DNA from: Gemmatimonadaceae bacterium
Lineage (GTDB): Bacteria > Gemmatimonadota > Gemmatimonadetes > Gemmatimonadales > Gemmatimonadaceae
DNA: 6,358 bases
Reading direction: 5' to 3'
NCBI GenBank assembly: GCA_017881545.1
Contig: JADGQU010000146.1
Span: 1 to 6,358, forward strand
The notes beneath the pieces were generated by a model. That model saw only the letters and a program-made list of their open reading frames with translations. It ran no database searches and was not told the DNA's origin. This document shows positions 1 through 6,358 of the stretch, in pieces; within the stretch, counting starts at the first letter, position 1; every line of letters starts with the position of its first letter. Made by a program: the position numbers and the translations under genes.

Positions 1-3000
1 GAATACTCGCTTCTCGACGGTGCAAACCGCATCGATGATCTCATCAATAAGGCGCTGGAGTTTGAACAACCAGCCTTGGCGATCACCGATCATGGCAACC
101 TTCACGGAGCGTGGGACTTCCAGGAAAAGGCCAAAAAAGCGGGGCTCAAGCCGATCATCGGCATGGAAGCCTATGTCGCACCGGGCGATAGACGCGCCCG
201 CGACCGCATCGGAGGGGATCGGGGCAAACCCTACTACCACCTCGTCCTCCTCGCCCAGAACGCGACCGGGTACAAGAATCTAGTCAAGCTCTCCTCCCTC
301 GCCTACACGGAAGGCTTCTACGCCAAACCGCGCGTAGATCGGGAGCTGCTCGCCAAATACAGCGAAGGCATCGTCGTCTCCTCCGCCTGCATGGCCGGTG
401 AGATCGCCCACCACCTGCTCTCCGACGAGTACGACCAGGCTCGCGCCGCTGCGTCATGGTACGCCGACGTCTTCCGCGATCGCTACTACCTCGAAGTCCA
501 GGCGCACGATTCCGAGAATCAGGCGACCTTGAACCGCCGAGTTTTCCAGCTCGCAGAAGAGCTGAGTCTCCCTGTCCTCGCCACCAACGACACGCACTTC
601 CTCACCCGCGACGATCACGACGCGCACGACGTCCTCCTCTGCATCGGGCTCGGCAAGGATTACTCCGACACCAACCGGATGCACTACGACGAGGGCCTCT
701 ACTTCAAGAGCGCGCCCGAGATCGCCGAGCGGTTCCCCGGACGCAAGGATGTCCTGGAGAATTCGCTGCGAATAGCGGACGAGACCTCGATCCAGTTCTC
801 CAAGCAGTACAGGGTCCCGTCGTTTCCCCTCCCTTCGGGGATCGAGACGGAGAACGAGCTGTTGGTGCGCCTGGCGGAAGAAGGAGCTGTCGTGCGCTAC
901 GGCACTCCGCTCCCCGCTGAAGTGCGCGAGCGGCTCGACTACGAGCTTGGTGTAATCACCAGCACCGGGTACGCCGGCTACTTCCTTATCGTCGAGGATT
1001 TCATCAGGGCCGCGCGCGACAAGGGAATTCCCGTCGGGCCGGGCCGGGGATCCGCTGCCGGCTCGCTCGTCGCCTACTCGCTCCGCATCACCGACGTCTG
1101 CCCGCTCAAGTTCGACCTGCTCTTCGAGCGCTTCCTGAATCCTGAGCGCGTGTCGATGCCCGACATCGACGTCGACTTCTGCTTCGAGCGTCGCGGAGAA
1201 GTCATCGAGTACGTGCGCCAGAAGTATGGCCGTGATTCGGTCGGCCAGATCATCACCTTCGGAACCTTGAAGTCCCGCGCCGCGATCAAGGATGTGGGCA
1301 GAACTCTGGGATTCAGTCCGGCCGAGACAGACTATCTCGCCAAGCTGGTGCCGAACCACCCCAACTTCCAGCTCACCGTCAAGGAATCGATCGAGCGGAT
1401 TCCCGAGATTCGGGAGTTCTACAAAGTGCGCAAGGACGACAGCCGCGAAGTAGTCGAGCGAAAGGAGCGCTACCGCCGGCTCCTTGACTACGCGATCAGG
1501 CTCGAAGGACTCTCGCGTCACGCCGGCGTGCATGCCGCCGGTATCGTCATCGCGCCTGGCCCGCTCGACGAATACGTCCCGATCTGCACGCAGGCATCGA
1601 AGGGCTCGGGATCGTCCAATGGCGGTGAAGACTCCGTTGTCGTCACGCAGTACGACATGAACGCGCTCGAGCACGCCGGCATGCTCAAGATGGATTTCCT
1701 CGGCCTCACCACTCTCACCGTCATCAACGACGCGCTGCACGGAATCCGCGAGCGCACCGGCTCCGCGCCGGACCTCAACGCGCTCGGGCTCGACGATCCC
1801 GACACCTACCTCCTGCTCCGCGCCGGAAGAACCGTCGGCGTGTTGCAGTTCGAATCGCCGCTCGCTACCGACATTCTGAAGAGCATCCGCGCTGATCGCT
1901 TCGACGATCTCGTGGCGTCGAATGCGTTGATGCGCCCGGGCCCGCTCGATACCGGGATGCACAAGGTGTACATGCGTCGCAAGCGCGGCGAGGAGCCGGT
2001 CTCCTACATTCTTCCCGCGCTCAAGCCGATTCTCGAGAGCACCTACGGCGTCATCACCTACCAGGAGCAGGTGATGCGTATCGCGCAAACGCTGGCGGGA
2101 ATTTCGCTCGCCGAAGCGGACGTGCTGCGCAAAGCCGTCGGTAAGAAGGACGCTGAGCTGATTCGCGCCGAGCTGGGCAAGTTCATCGAGAAGGCGGTGG
2201 GACTCGGGCACGACCGCACGATCATCGAGGAAATCGCGAGCCAGATCGAGACCTTCGGCCGCTACGGCTTCAACAAGTCGCACGCCGTCGCCTACTCGAT
2301 CATCTCGTACCACACGGCCTGGCTCAAGGCGCACTTCCCCGCCGACTTCATGGCGGCGTTGCTGTCGTCGCAGATCGGCGACACGGACAATGTCGTCAAG
2401 TACATCAATGAGGCGCGGCAGCTTCACGTGCCCGGCGCAAAGGAGCCAGGCCTCGAAATCCTGCCCCCGGATGTCAACGAATCGGGCTACAAGTTCGTCG
2501 TCATCGGCGAGACGAAGATCCGCTTCGGCCTTGGTGGTATTCGCAATGTCGGACGCACGGCGATCGATTCGATTGTCGCCGCCCGCAAGAAGGACGGACC
2601 GTTCCAATCAGTGTTCGACCTCTGCGAGAGAATAGATCTCCGCGTCTGCAACAAGCGCGTTCTCGAAGCGCTCGTTCACGCCGGAGCGATGGATTCCTTC
2701 GAGGGACACCGCGCGCAGCTTGTGGCAGCGCTCGATCTCGCCATCCGTGAAGCTTCGCTCAAGCAGGATGACCTGGTGACCGGGCAGGTGTCGCTCTTTG
2801 GCGTGCCGGCGGGGGAGACCGAAAAGGCCGGAAGCTCGCACGTCCTTCCCAACATCCCGGCGTGGACCGAGTCCGAACGCCTCGCAAAGGAAAAAGAGAT
2901 TCTCGGCTTCTACATTTCGGGCCATCCGCTCGAGAGATTCCGCACCGAAGCGGAGATCTTCTCGACCCATTCGGTCAGCGACCTCGGAAAGTGGCGTCCC

Positions 3001-3516
3001 GAGCCGATGACGCTCGCCGTCGTCGTCACGAACATCAAGCGGCAGATGAGCAAGAAAACCGGTTCCGAGTTCGCGCGGGTGACGATCGAGGATTTCTCGG
3101 GATCCGCGGAAGTTCTGATCTTCCCGGAGAAGTGGGCGACGCTGAACGACCAGATCCGCACGGACGTGCCGATGCTCTTCAAGGGCGCCTACTCCAGGCG
3201 CGACGAGGGCGGCGACAACCCGGCCTACATCGTGGACTCGGCAACGAAGCTGGCCGAGATGCGTACTAATGGACAGGTGACAGTTGCGATTGACCTGTCG
3301 AAGGGCGCATACTCGGGTGACGTAATGTCGGATGTGCGCGCGATCGCCGAGACCTATCCGGGATCGGCGCCGCTGGAGTTCCGCTGGAGCGATGGGACGG
3401 GCTCACAGGCGCGTCTGCGCTCGAGATCGCTCACACTGGCGGCCGATGGCGCAACGTTGAGTGCTCTGCGTAATATCCTGGGCGAGTCTTCCGTTCGACT
3501 CCAGCGGGGGAGCTGA
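1..3516 (+). CDS. dnaE: DNA polymerase III alpha subunit (DnaE1 type), 5' end missing
   Basis: This is the replicative DNA polymerase catalytic subunit, acting in the cytoplasm at the replication fork. The reading frame is open from base 1 and encodes 1171 visible residues, close to the usual length of about 1160, so only some 10 N-terminal residues (including the HxH of the PHP domain) should be missing. Numbering from the first visible residue, the PHP domain covers about 1-210, with LLDG near 6, ITDHGNLHG at 28-36, GMEAYV at 54-59 and NDTHF at 196-200. The polymerase core has GPGRGSAAGS at 347-355, the catalytic aspartates in PDIDVDF (D388, D390) and the third in KMDFLGL (D565). A helix-hairpin-helix-like segment lies near 840-862. 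QVSLF at 929-933 matches the internal beta-clamp-binding motif. An OB-fold follows at about 1003-1085, then a C-terminal tau-binding-type region. The gene ends in TGA three bases before accA. A TTG at 76 is internal to the PHP domain and is not the start. Confidence 0.97.
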   Translation, partial: EYSLLDGANRIDDLINKALEFEQPALAITDHGNLHGAWDFQEKAKKAGLKPIIGMEAYVAPGDRRARDRIGGDRGKPYYHLVLLAQNATGYKNLVKLSSLAYTEGFYAKPRVDRELLAKYSEGIVVSSACMAGEIAHHLLSDEYDQARAAASWYADVFRDRYYLEVQAHDSENQATLNRRVFQLAEELSLPVLATNDTHFLTRDDHDAHDVLLCIGLGKDYSDTNRMHYDEGLYFKSAPEIAERFPGRKDVLENSLRIADETSIQFSKQYRVPSFPLPSGIETENELLVRLAEEGAVVRYGTPLPAEVRERLDYELGVITSTGYAGYFLIVEDFIRAARDKGIPVGPGRGSAAGSLVAYSLRITDVCPLKFDLLFERFLNPERVSMPDIDVDFCFERRGEVIEYVRQKYGRDSVGQIITFGTLKSRAAIKDVGRTLGFSPAETDYLAKLVPNHPNFQLTVKESIERIPEIREFYKVRKDDSREVVERKERYRRLLDYAIRLEGLSRHAGVHAAGIVIAPGPLDEYVPICTQASKGSGSSNGGEDSVVVTQYDMNALEHAGMLKMDFLGLTTLTVINDALHGIRERTGSAPDLNALGLDDPDTYLLLRAGRTVGVLQFESPLATDILKSIRADRFDDLVASNALMRPGPLDTGMHKVYMRRKRGEEPVSYILPALKPILESTYGVITYQEQVMRIAQTLAGISLAEADVLRKAVGKKDAELIRAELGKFIEKAVGLGHDRTIIEEIASQIETFGRYGFNKSHAVAYSIISYHTAWLKAHFPADFMAALLSSQIGDTDNVVKYINEARQLHVPGAKEPGLEILPPDVNESGYKFVVIGETKIRFGLGGIRNVGRTAIDSIVAARKKDGPFQSVFDLCERIDLRVCNKRVLEALVHAGAMDSFEGHRAQLVAALDLAIREASLKQDDLVTGQVSLFGVPAGETEKAGSSHVLPNIPAWTESERLAKEKEILGFYISGHPLERFRTEAEIFSTHSVSDLGKWRPEPMTLAVVVTNIKRQMSKKTGSEFARVTIEDFSGSAEVLIFPEKWATLNDQIRTDVPMLFKGAYSRRDEGGDNPAYIVDSATKLAEMRTNGQVTVAIDLSKGAYSGDVMSDVRAIAETYPGSAPLEFRWSDGTGSQARLRSRSLTLAADGATLSALRNILGESSVRLQRGS
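3506..3512 (+). promoter_or_regulatory. Probable Shine-Dalgarno site for accA
   Basis: The purine run GGGGGAG lies inside the last codons of dnaE, 7 bases before the GTG at 3520. Its position and composition fit a ribosome binding site and support GTG 3520 as the accA start. It is the only clear Shine-Dalgarno-like site at the three gene junctions. This is inferred from spacing and sequence only. Confidence 0.6.
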
Positions 3517-3519
3517 CTG

Positions 3520-4488
3520 GTGGCATCAGCGACACAACTCGAGTTCGAGAAGCCGATTGCCGAGCTGGAACGGCAGATCGACGAGATCAAGAAGACCGCG
3601 GGCGACAGTCAGCTGAGCGTCGCCGAAGCGATCGAGCCACTCGAGCGGAAGCTCGAAGATCTGCGCGAGGAAGTCTACAAGCATCTCACCCCGTTTCAGC
3701 GCGTCCAGGTCGCCCGCAATCCGAGGCGGCCATTCACCGCTGACTACGTCAGGCTCGCGTTCACCGATTTCATCGAGCTCCACGGCGACCGGGCGTTCCG
3801 CGACGACGCCGCGATCATTGGCGGCTGGGCGCGTCTCGACGACGACACGATCATGGTGATCGGCCATCAGCGCGGGCGCGATACCAAGGAGCAGCTGAAG
3901 CGCAACTTCGGCATGCCCCATCCCGAAGGCTATCGCAAGGCGCTCCGCCTGATGAAGCTCGCCGAAAAATTCCACGTTCCCGTTCTCACCTTCATCGATA
4001 CACAAGGCGCGTGGGCCGGGCTCGGGGCCGAGGAGCGCGGCCAGTCCGAGGCAATCGCGCGCAACCTGTACGAGATGAGCCAGCTCCAGGTTCCGATCAT
4101 TGCGACCGTGATTGGCGAAGGCGGATCAGGCGGTGCGCTCGCCCTGGGCGTCGCCGACCGTGTGCTGATGATGGAGAACGCGGTGTACTCGGTGATCTCC
4201 GTCGAGGGATGCGCGGCGATCCTCTGGAAAGACGCCAAGAGTCTCGAGATGCGCGAGAAAGCCGCGACAGCGCTCCGCATCACTGCCCCCGAGCTGCTCG
4301 AGCTCAAGGTGATCGACGAGGTGATTCCCGAGCCCAAGGGCGGAGCGCACGCTGACTATGAGGTGGCGGCAAAATCGCTCCAGACGGTTGTGAACCGTCA
4401 CCTCGAAGAGCTGCGCAAGATGCGACCTGAGAAGTTGGTGCGGCGTCGGAGGCAGAAGTTTCTCCGTCTTGGCGCGTGGACGGAATAG
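3520..4488 (+). CDS. accA: Acetyl-CoA carboxylase carboxyltransferase subunit alpha
   Basis: AccA, with AccD, forms the A2B2 carboxyltransferase that moves CO2 from carboxybiotin on AccB to acetyl-CoA, making malonyl-CoA for fatty acid synthesis in the cytoplasm. The 322-residue protein has the family's usual length. A charged N-terminal helical region (about 7-57) is followed by HLTPFQRVQVARNPRRP (55-71), FIELHGDRAF (84-93), the crotonase-fold core with GAEERGQSEAIARNL (169-183), and the glycine-rich GEGGSGGALALG (199-210), typical of acyl-CoA oxyanion-hole regions. VISVEGCAAILW (225-236) and IIPEPxGGAH-like EVIPEPKGGAH (267-277) complete the family pattern. The motif usually written DTPGAYPG reads DTQGAWAG at 160-167. 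The start is GTG, 3 bases after the dnaE stop and 7 bases after a GGGGGAG run; the N-terminus aligns with the family there. No accD, accB or accC is in the window. Confidence 0.97.
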   Translation: MASATQLEFEKPIAELERQIDEIKKTAGDSQLSVAEAIEPLERKLEDLREEVYKHLTPFQRVQVARNPRRPFTADYVRLAFTDFIELHGDRAFRDDAAIIGGWARLDDDTIMVIGHQRGRDTKEQLKRNFGMPHPEGYRKALRLMKLAEKFHVPVLTFIDTQGAWAGLGAEERGQSEAIARNLYEMSQLQVPIIATVIGEGGSGGALALGVADRVLMMENAVYSVISVEGCAAILWKDAKSLEMREKAATALRITAPELLELKVIDEVIPEPKGGAHADYEVAAKSLQTVVNRHLEELRKMRPEKLVRRRRQKFLRLGAWTE

Positions 4489-4491
4489 CGA

Positions 4492-5601
4492 GTGGCTCAC
4501 CTCGTCGAAGTCGCCTTCAAGGGCAACCGTAAGGAGTTCTTTCTCTGGGATTATCCCGACCCGCCGCCGCTCCACGCCGCGGTGATCGTCGATGTCGATC
4601 GCGGAGAGGACCTGGGCCATATCCACGCCCTCGGTGATCTCGCCCAGAAGAGAAACGGCGGGTGCTCGCACGGCTGCGGCTCGTCGCTTCCCGAGCGGAA
4701 GGCCCTGCGTCTCGCGACCGAGAAGGATCGCGGACTCTCGAAGGATCTCGATCGGCTGAACGAGGACGCCCGCCGCAAGGCGATGGAACGCGTGAAGGCC
4801 AACGGGCTCGGCATGAAGCTGTCCGACGCCGAGTGGCAGTGGGACCGCAAGAAGCTGACGCTCTACTTCACCGCCGACAAGCGCGTCGATTTCCGGAATC
4901 TCGTGCGCGATCTCGCGTCCCTTTTCCGCACGCGCATCGAGCTGAAGCAGATCGGAGTGCGGGATGAAGCCAAGAGACTGGATGGCATTGGCCGCTGCGG
5001 CCGGCAGTACTGCTCGGCGTCCTGGCTTCCCGAGCTGAGACCTGTCAACCTCGGTGTCGCCAAGGATCAGCGTCTGTCGCTCAATCCGTCGCAGATCTCG
5101 GGAGCGTGCGGGCGGCTGATGTGCTGCCTGCGCTACGAGCATGAGTTCTACGTTCAGAGCCGCAAACGCTTCCCCAAGGAAGGCAAGATCGTCGTGACCA
5201 AGCTTGGCGAAGAGAAGGTCGTGAGCGTGGACATCTTCCGCGAGCGCATCACCGTGCGGGGAGTCGAGGGAGACATGCGGTTGCTCACGCTCGCCGAGTT
5301 CAAGCAGGAAACGGAGGAGCTCGCGGGCGTCGCCGCTCCCGTCACGAACGGCGACGAGGAAGAGAGCGCCATCGAGGGAATTCGTCCCGACGAGATCTCG
5401 CCCGAGCTGCTGTACACGGCCGAACATCCGGTCTTCGTGCCGCCCGCTAGCGGTTTCACTGAACGTCGGCCGCTTCCCAATGGGCCCGTCGGTGAGGGCA
5501 GCGCCCGCGACGCCGAAGGAGCAGCTAAGCGGCGACGTGGAAGGCGCGGCGGCCGCCGTGGCCGCGGTGGCGACGAGCCGAATTCGACGGGCGGCCAATA
5601 G
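4492..5601 (+). CDS. ricT: RicT/YaaT-type PSP1-domain protein
   Basis: The protein belongs to the PSP1 C-terminal-domain family that includes Bacillus RicT (YaaT). There it works with RicA and RicF in an Fe-S-containing complex that promotes RNase Y-dependent mRNA processing; that role here is inferred. Of 369 residues, roughly 1-270 form the family core. The diagnostic stretch is DGIGRCGRQYCS (164-175) followed by KDQRLSLNPSQISGACGRLMCCLRYE (191-216). Cysteines are at 58, 62, 169, 174, 207, 211 and 212. The usual CGRxxCC reads CGRxxCS, and an extra CSHGC lies at 58-62. After about 275 comes an acidic linker, then a basic Arg/Gly tail (346-360) that looks disordered. The start is GTG, 3 bases after the accA stop; MAHLVEVAFKGNRKEFF is a normal family N-terminus, though the Shine-Dalgarno match is weak (GGACGGA about 8 bases upstream), so coupling to accA translation is plausible. 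The gene symbol rests on family resemblance. Confidence 0.88.
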   Translation: MAHLVEVAFKGNRKEFFLWDYPDPPPLHAAVIVDVDRGEDLGHIHALGDLAQKRNGGCSHGCGSSLPERKALRLATEKDRGLSKDLDRLNEDARRKAMERVKANGLGMKLSDAEWQWDRKKLTLYFTADKRVDFRNLVRDLASLFRTRIELKQIGVRDEAKRLDGIGRCGRQYCSASWLPELRPVNLGVAKDQRLSLNPSQISGACGRLMCCLRYEHEFYVQSRKRFPKEGKIVVTKLGEEKVVSVDIFRERITVRGVEGDMRLLTLAEFKQETEELAGVAAPVTNGDEEESAIEGIRPDEISPELLYTAEHPVFVPPASGFTERRPLPNGPVGEGSARDAEGAAKRRRGRRGGRRGRGGDEPNSTGGQ

Positions 5602-6358
5602 TTGGCCAAGTACTTCCTTACCACGGCGATCGACTACGCGACCGCCGATCCGCACCAGGGTCACGCGTACGAGAAAATCGGTGCCGATGTAATTGCCCGC
5701 TATCATCGCCTCATGGGCGACGACGTGCATTTCCTGATCGGCATGGACGAGCACGGCCAGAAGGTCGCGCAGACAGCGGCCGAGCGGAGAGTGTCGCCCC
5801 AGGAGCTCGTTGATGCGGTGGCCGATAGCACGGAGGAGATCTGGCACCTGCTGGGAATCTCCTACGATCAGTTCATCCGCACGACCGATCCCGCCCACAA
5901 GGCGGGCGTAAGGCAGCTGATCGAGCAGATCTTTGAGAAATCCCCGGACGATTTCTACGAGAAATCGTATGCGGGGTGGTACTGCGTCGGCTGCGAATCC
6001 TTCAAGCAGGACAACGAGATCGTCGACGGGAAGTGCGTCCTGCACCCGACGCGCACGCTCGAGTGGGTCGAGGAGAAGAACTGGTTCTTCCGCCTGAGCA
6101 AGTACTCCGACCGCCTGAAGAAGCTCGTGTCGAGCGAGGAGTTTCTTCAGCCGAAGACGCGTCGGAACGAGATTCTCTCGCTGATCGACTCCGGGCTCGA
6201 CGATGTTTCCGCCAGCCGAAGCCGGTTCTCGTGGGGGGTTCCCTTCCCGCGCCCGGGGAGCGCGGGCGACGTCCAGACGACCTACGTCTGGTTCGACGCT
6301 TTGCCGAACTATCTCACCGCAACGGGATTTCCGAATCCTGATTACGAGAAGCTCTGGC
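5602..6358 (+). CDS. metG: Methionyl-tRNA synthetase, 3' end missing
   Basis: This class I aminoacyl-tRNA synthetase charges tRNA-Met with methionine in the cytoplasm. The frame is open to the right edge, giving 252 residues of a protein normally over 500 long. The N-terminus KYFLTTAIDYATADPHQGHAYEKIGAD carries the HIGH-type signature, here HQGH at 18-21. GMDEHGQK at 47-54 is the next conserved motif. A single zinc knuckle, C128-x2-C131-x13-C145-x2-H148, sits in the connective-peptide region and resembles the Thermus-type enzyme. NWFFRLSKY (160-168), RRNEIL (187-192), SASRSRFSWGVPFP (203-216) and TTYVWFDALPNY (226-237) follow in the expected order. The KMSKS loop and anticodon-binding domain lie beyond the window. 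The start is TTG at 5602, directly after the ricT TAG. No clear Shine-Dalgarno precedes it, but the family N-terminus begins exactly here and no ATG is available before the signature. Confidence 0.96.
   Translation, partial: MAKYFLTTAIDYATADPHQGHAYEKIGADVIARYHRLMGDDVHFLIGMDEHGQKVAQTAAERRVSPQELVDAVADSTEEIWHLLGISYDQFIRTTDPAHKAGVRQLIEQIFEKSPDDFYEKSYAGWYCVGCESFKQDNEIVDGKCVLHPTRTLEWVEEKNWFFRLSKYSDRLKKLVSSEEFLQPKTRRNEILSLIDSGLDDVSASRSRFSWGVPFPRPGSAGDVQTTYVWFDALPNYLTATGFPNPDYEKLW

Noticed and set aside
76..78. TTG as the dnaE start
   Set aside because: The upstream in-frame codons encode EYSLLDGANRIDDLINKAL, conserved PHP-domain sequence, so the gene starts before the window.
454..2607. A 717-residue open frame on the minus strand inside dnaE
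   Set aside because: It lies wholly opposite a well-conserved dnaE. Strong G/C third-position bias removes stops from this antisense frame, and the product (rich in Asp, Val, Arg, Leu) shows no recognisable motif.
3181..3315. Near-repeat AAGGGCGC(C/A)TACTC at 3181 and 3301, encoding KGAYS twice
   Set aside because: Two short copies 120 bases apart in conserved coding sequence; there is no further copy and the flanks are unrelated.
5545..5566. GC-rich inverted repeat (CGCGGC, 10-base loop, GCCGCG) before metG as a terminator
   Set aside because: No T-run follows and it lies inside the Arg/Gly codons of ricT, where repetitive CGC/GGC codons produce such pairing by chance.
4126..6045. A 639-residue open frame on the minus strand across accA, ricT and metG
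   Set aside because: It crosses three conserved genes and both junctions without regard to their boundaries. Because those genes share one frame, the same stop-poor antisense frame simply continues through all of them.
5976..6341. A 121-codon + strand frame inside metG
   Set aside because: It is out of frame with clearly conserved MetRS sequence and has no motif of its own; the same applies to the other overlapping short frames such as 456-920 and 4011-4355.

Overview
The window is four protein genes packed head to tail on the + strand: the 3' part of dnaE (1-3516), accA (3520-4488), a ricT/yaaT-type PSP1-domain gene (4492-5601) and the 5' part of metG (5602-6358, running off the right edge). 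The gaps are 3, 3 and 0 bases. No promoter, terminator, RNA gene, repeat array or mobile element is visible, and no stretch over 300 bases lacks a gene. The genes very probably lie in the middle of a longer operon.

The DNA looks chromosomal: it is GC-rich with strong G/C third-position bias, uniform composition and housekeeping content. DnaE is the long, PHP-bearing replicative type. A RicT-family protein occurs together with a Thermus-like MetRS carrying one zinc knuckle. RicT is absent from typical enteric bacteria but found in Firmicutes, Bacteroidota, Deltaproteobacteria-like lineages and Gemmatimonadota. I lean towards Gemmatimonadota or a similar high-GC soil or aquatic phylum, but this is a guess from general resemblance.

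Functionally the cluster joins replication (DnaE), the first committed step of fatty acid synthesis (AccA, carboxyltransferase alpha), RNA processing (RicT, inferred) and translation (MetRS). The dnaE-accA adjacency is known from E. coli and other bacteria. A ricT-metG(metS) neighbourhood is known from Bacillus-type genomes. Here the two conserved pairs sit directly end to end.

I do not see a new defence, mobile or biosynthetic system. The points worth a second look are subtle: all four genes share one reading frame and are separated only by single stop codons; the three visible starts are all non-ATG (GTG, GTG, TTG); RicT has a changed cysteine pattern and an Arg/Gly-rich tail; MetRS has an HQGH version of the HIGH motif; AccA has an altered DTPGAYPG motif; and the PHP domain of DnaE keeps its visible metal-binding residues.
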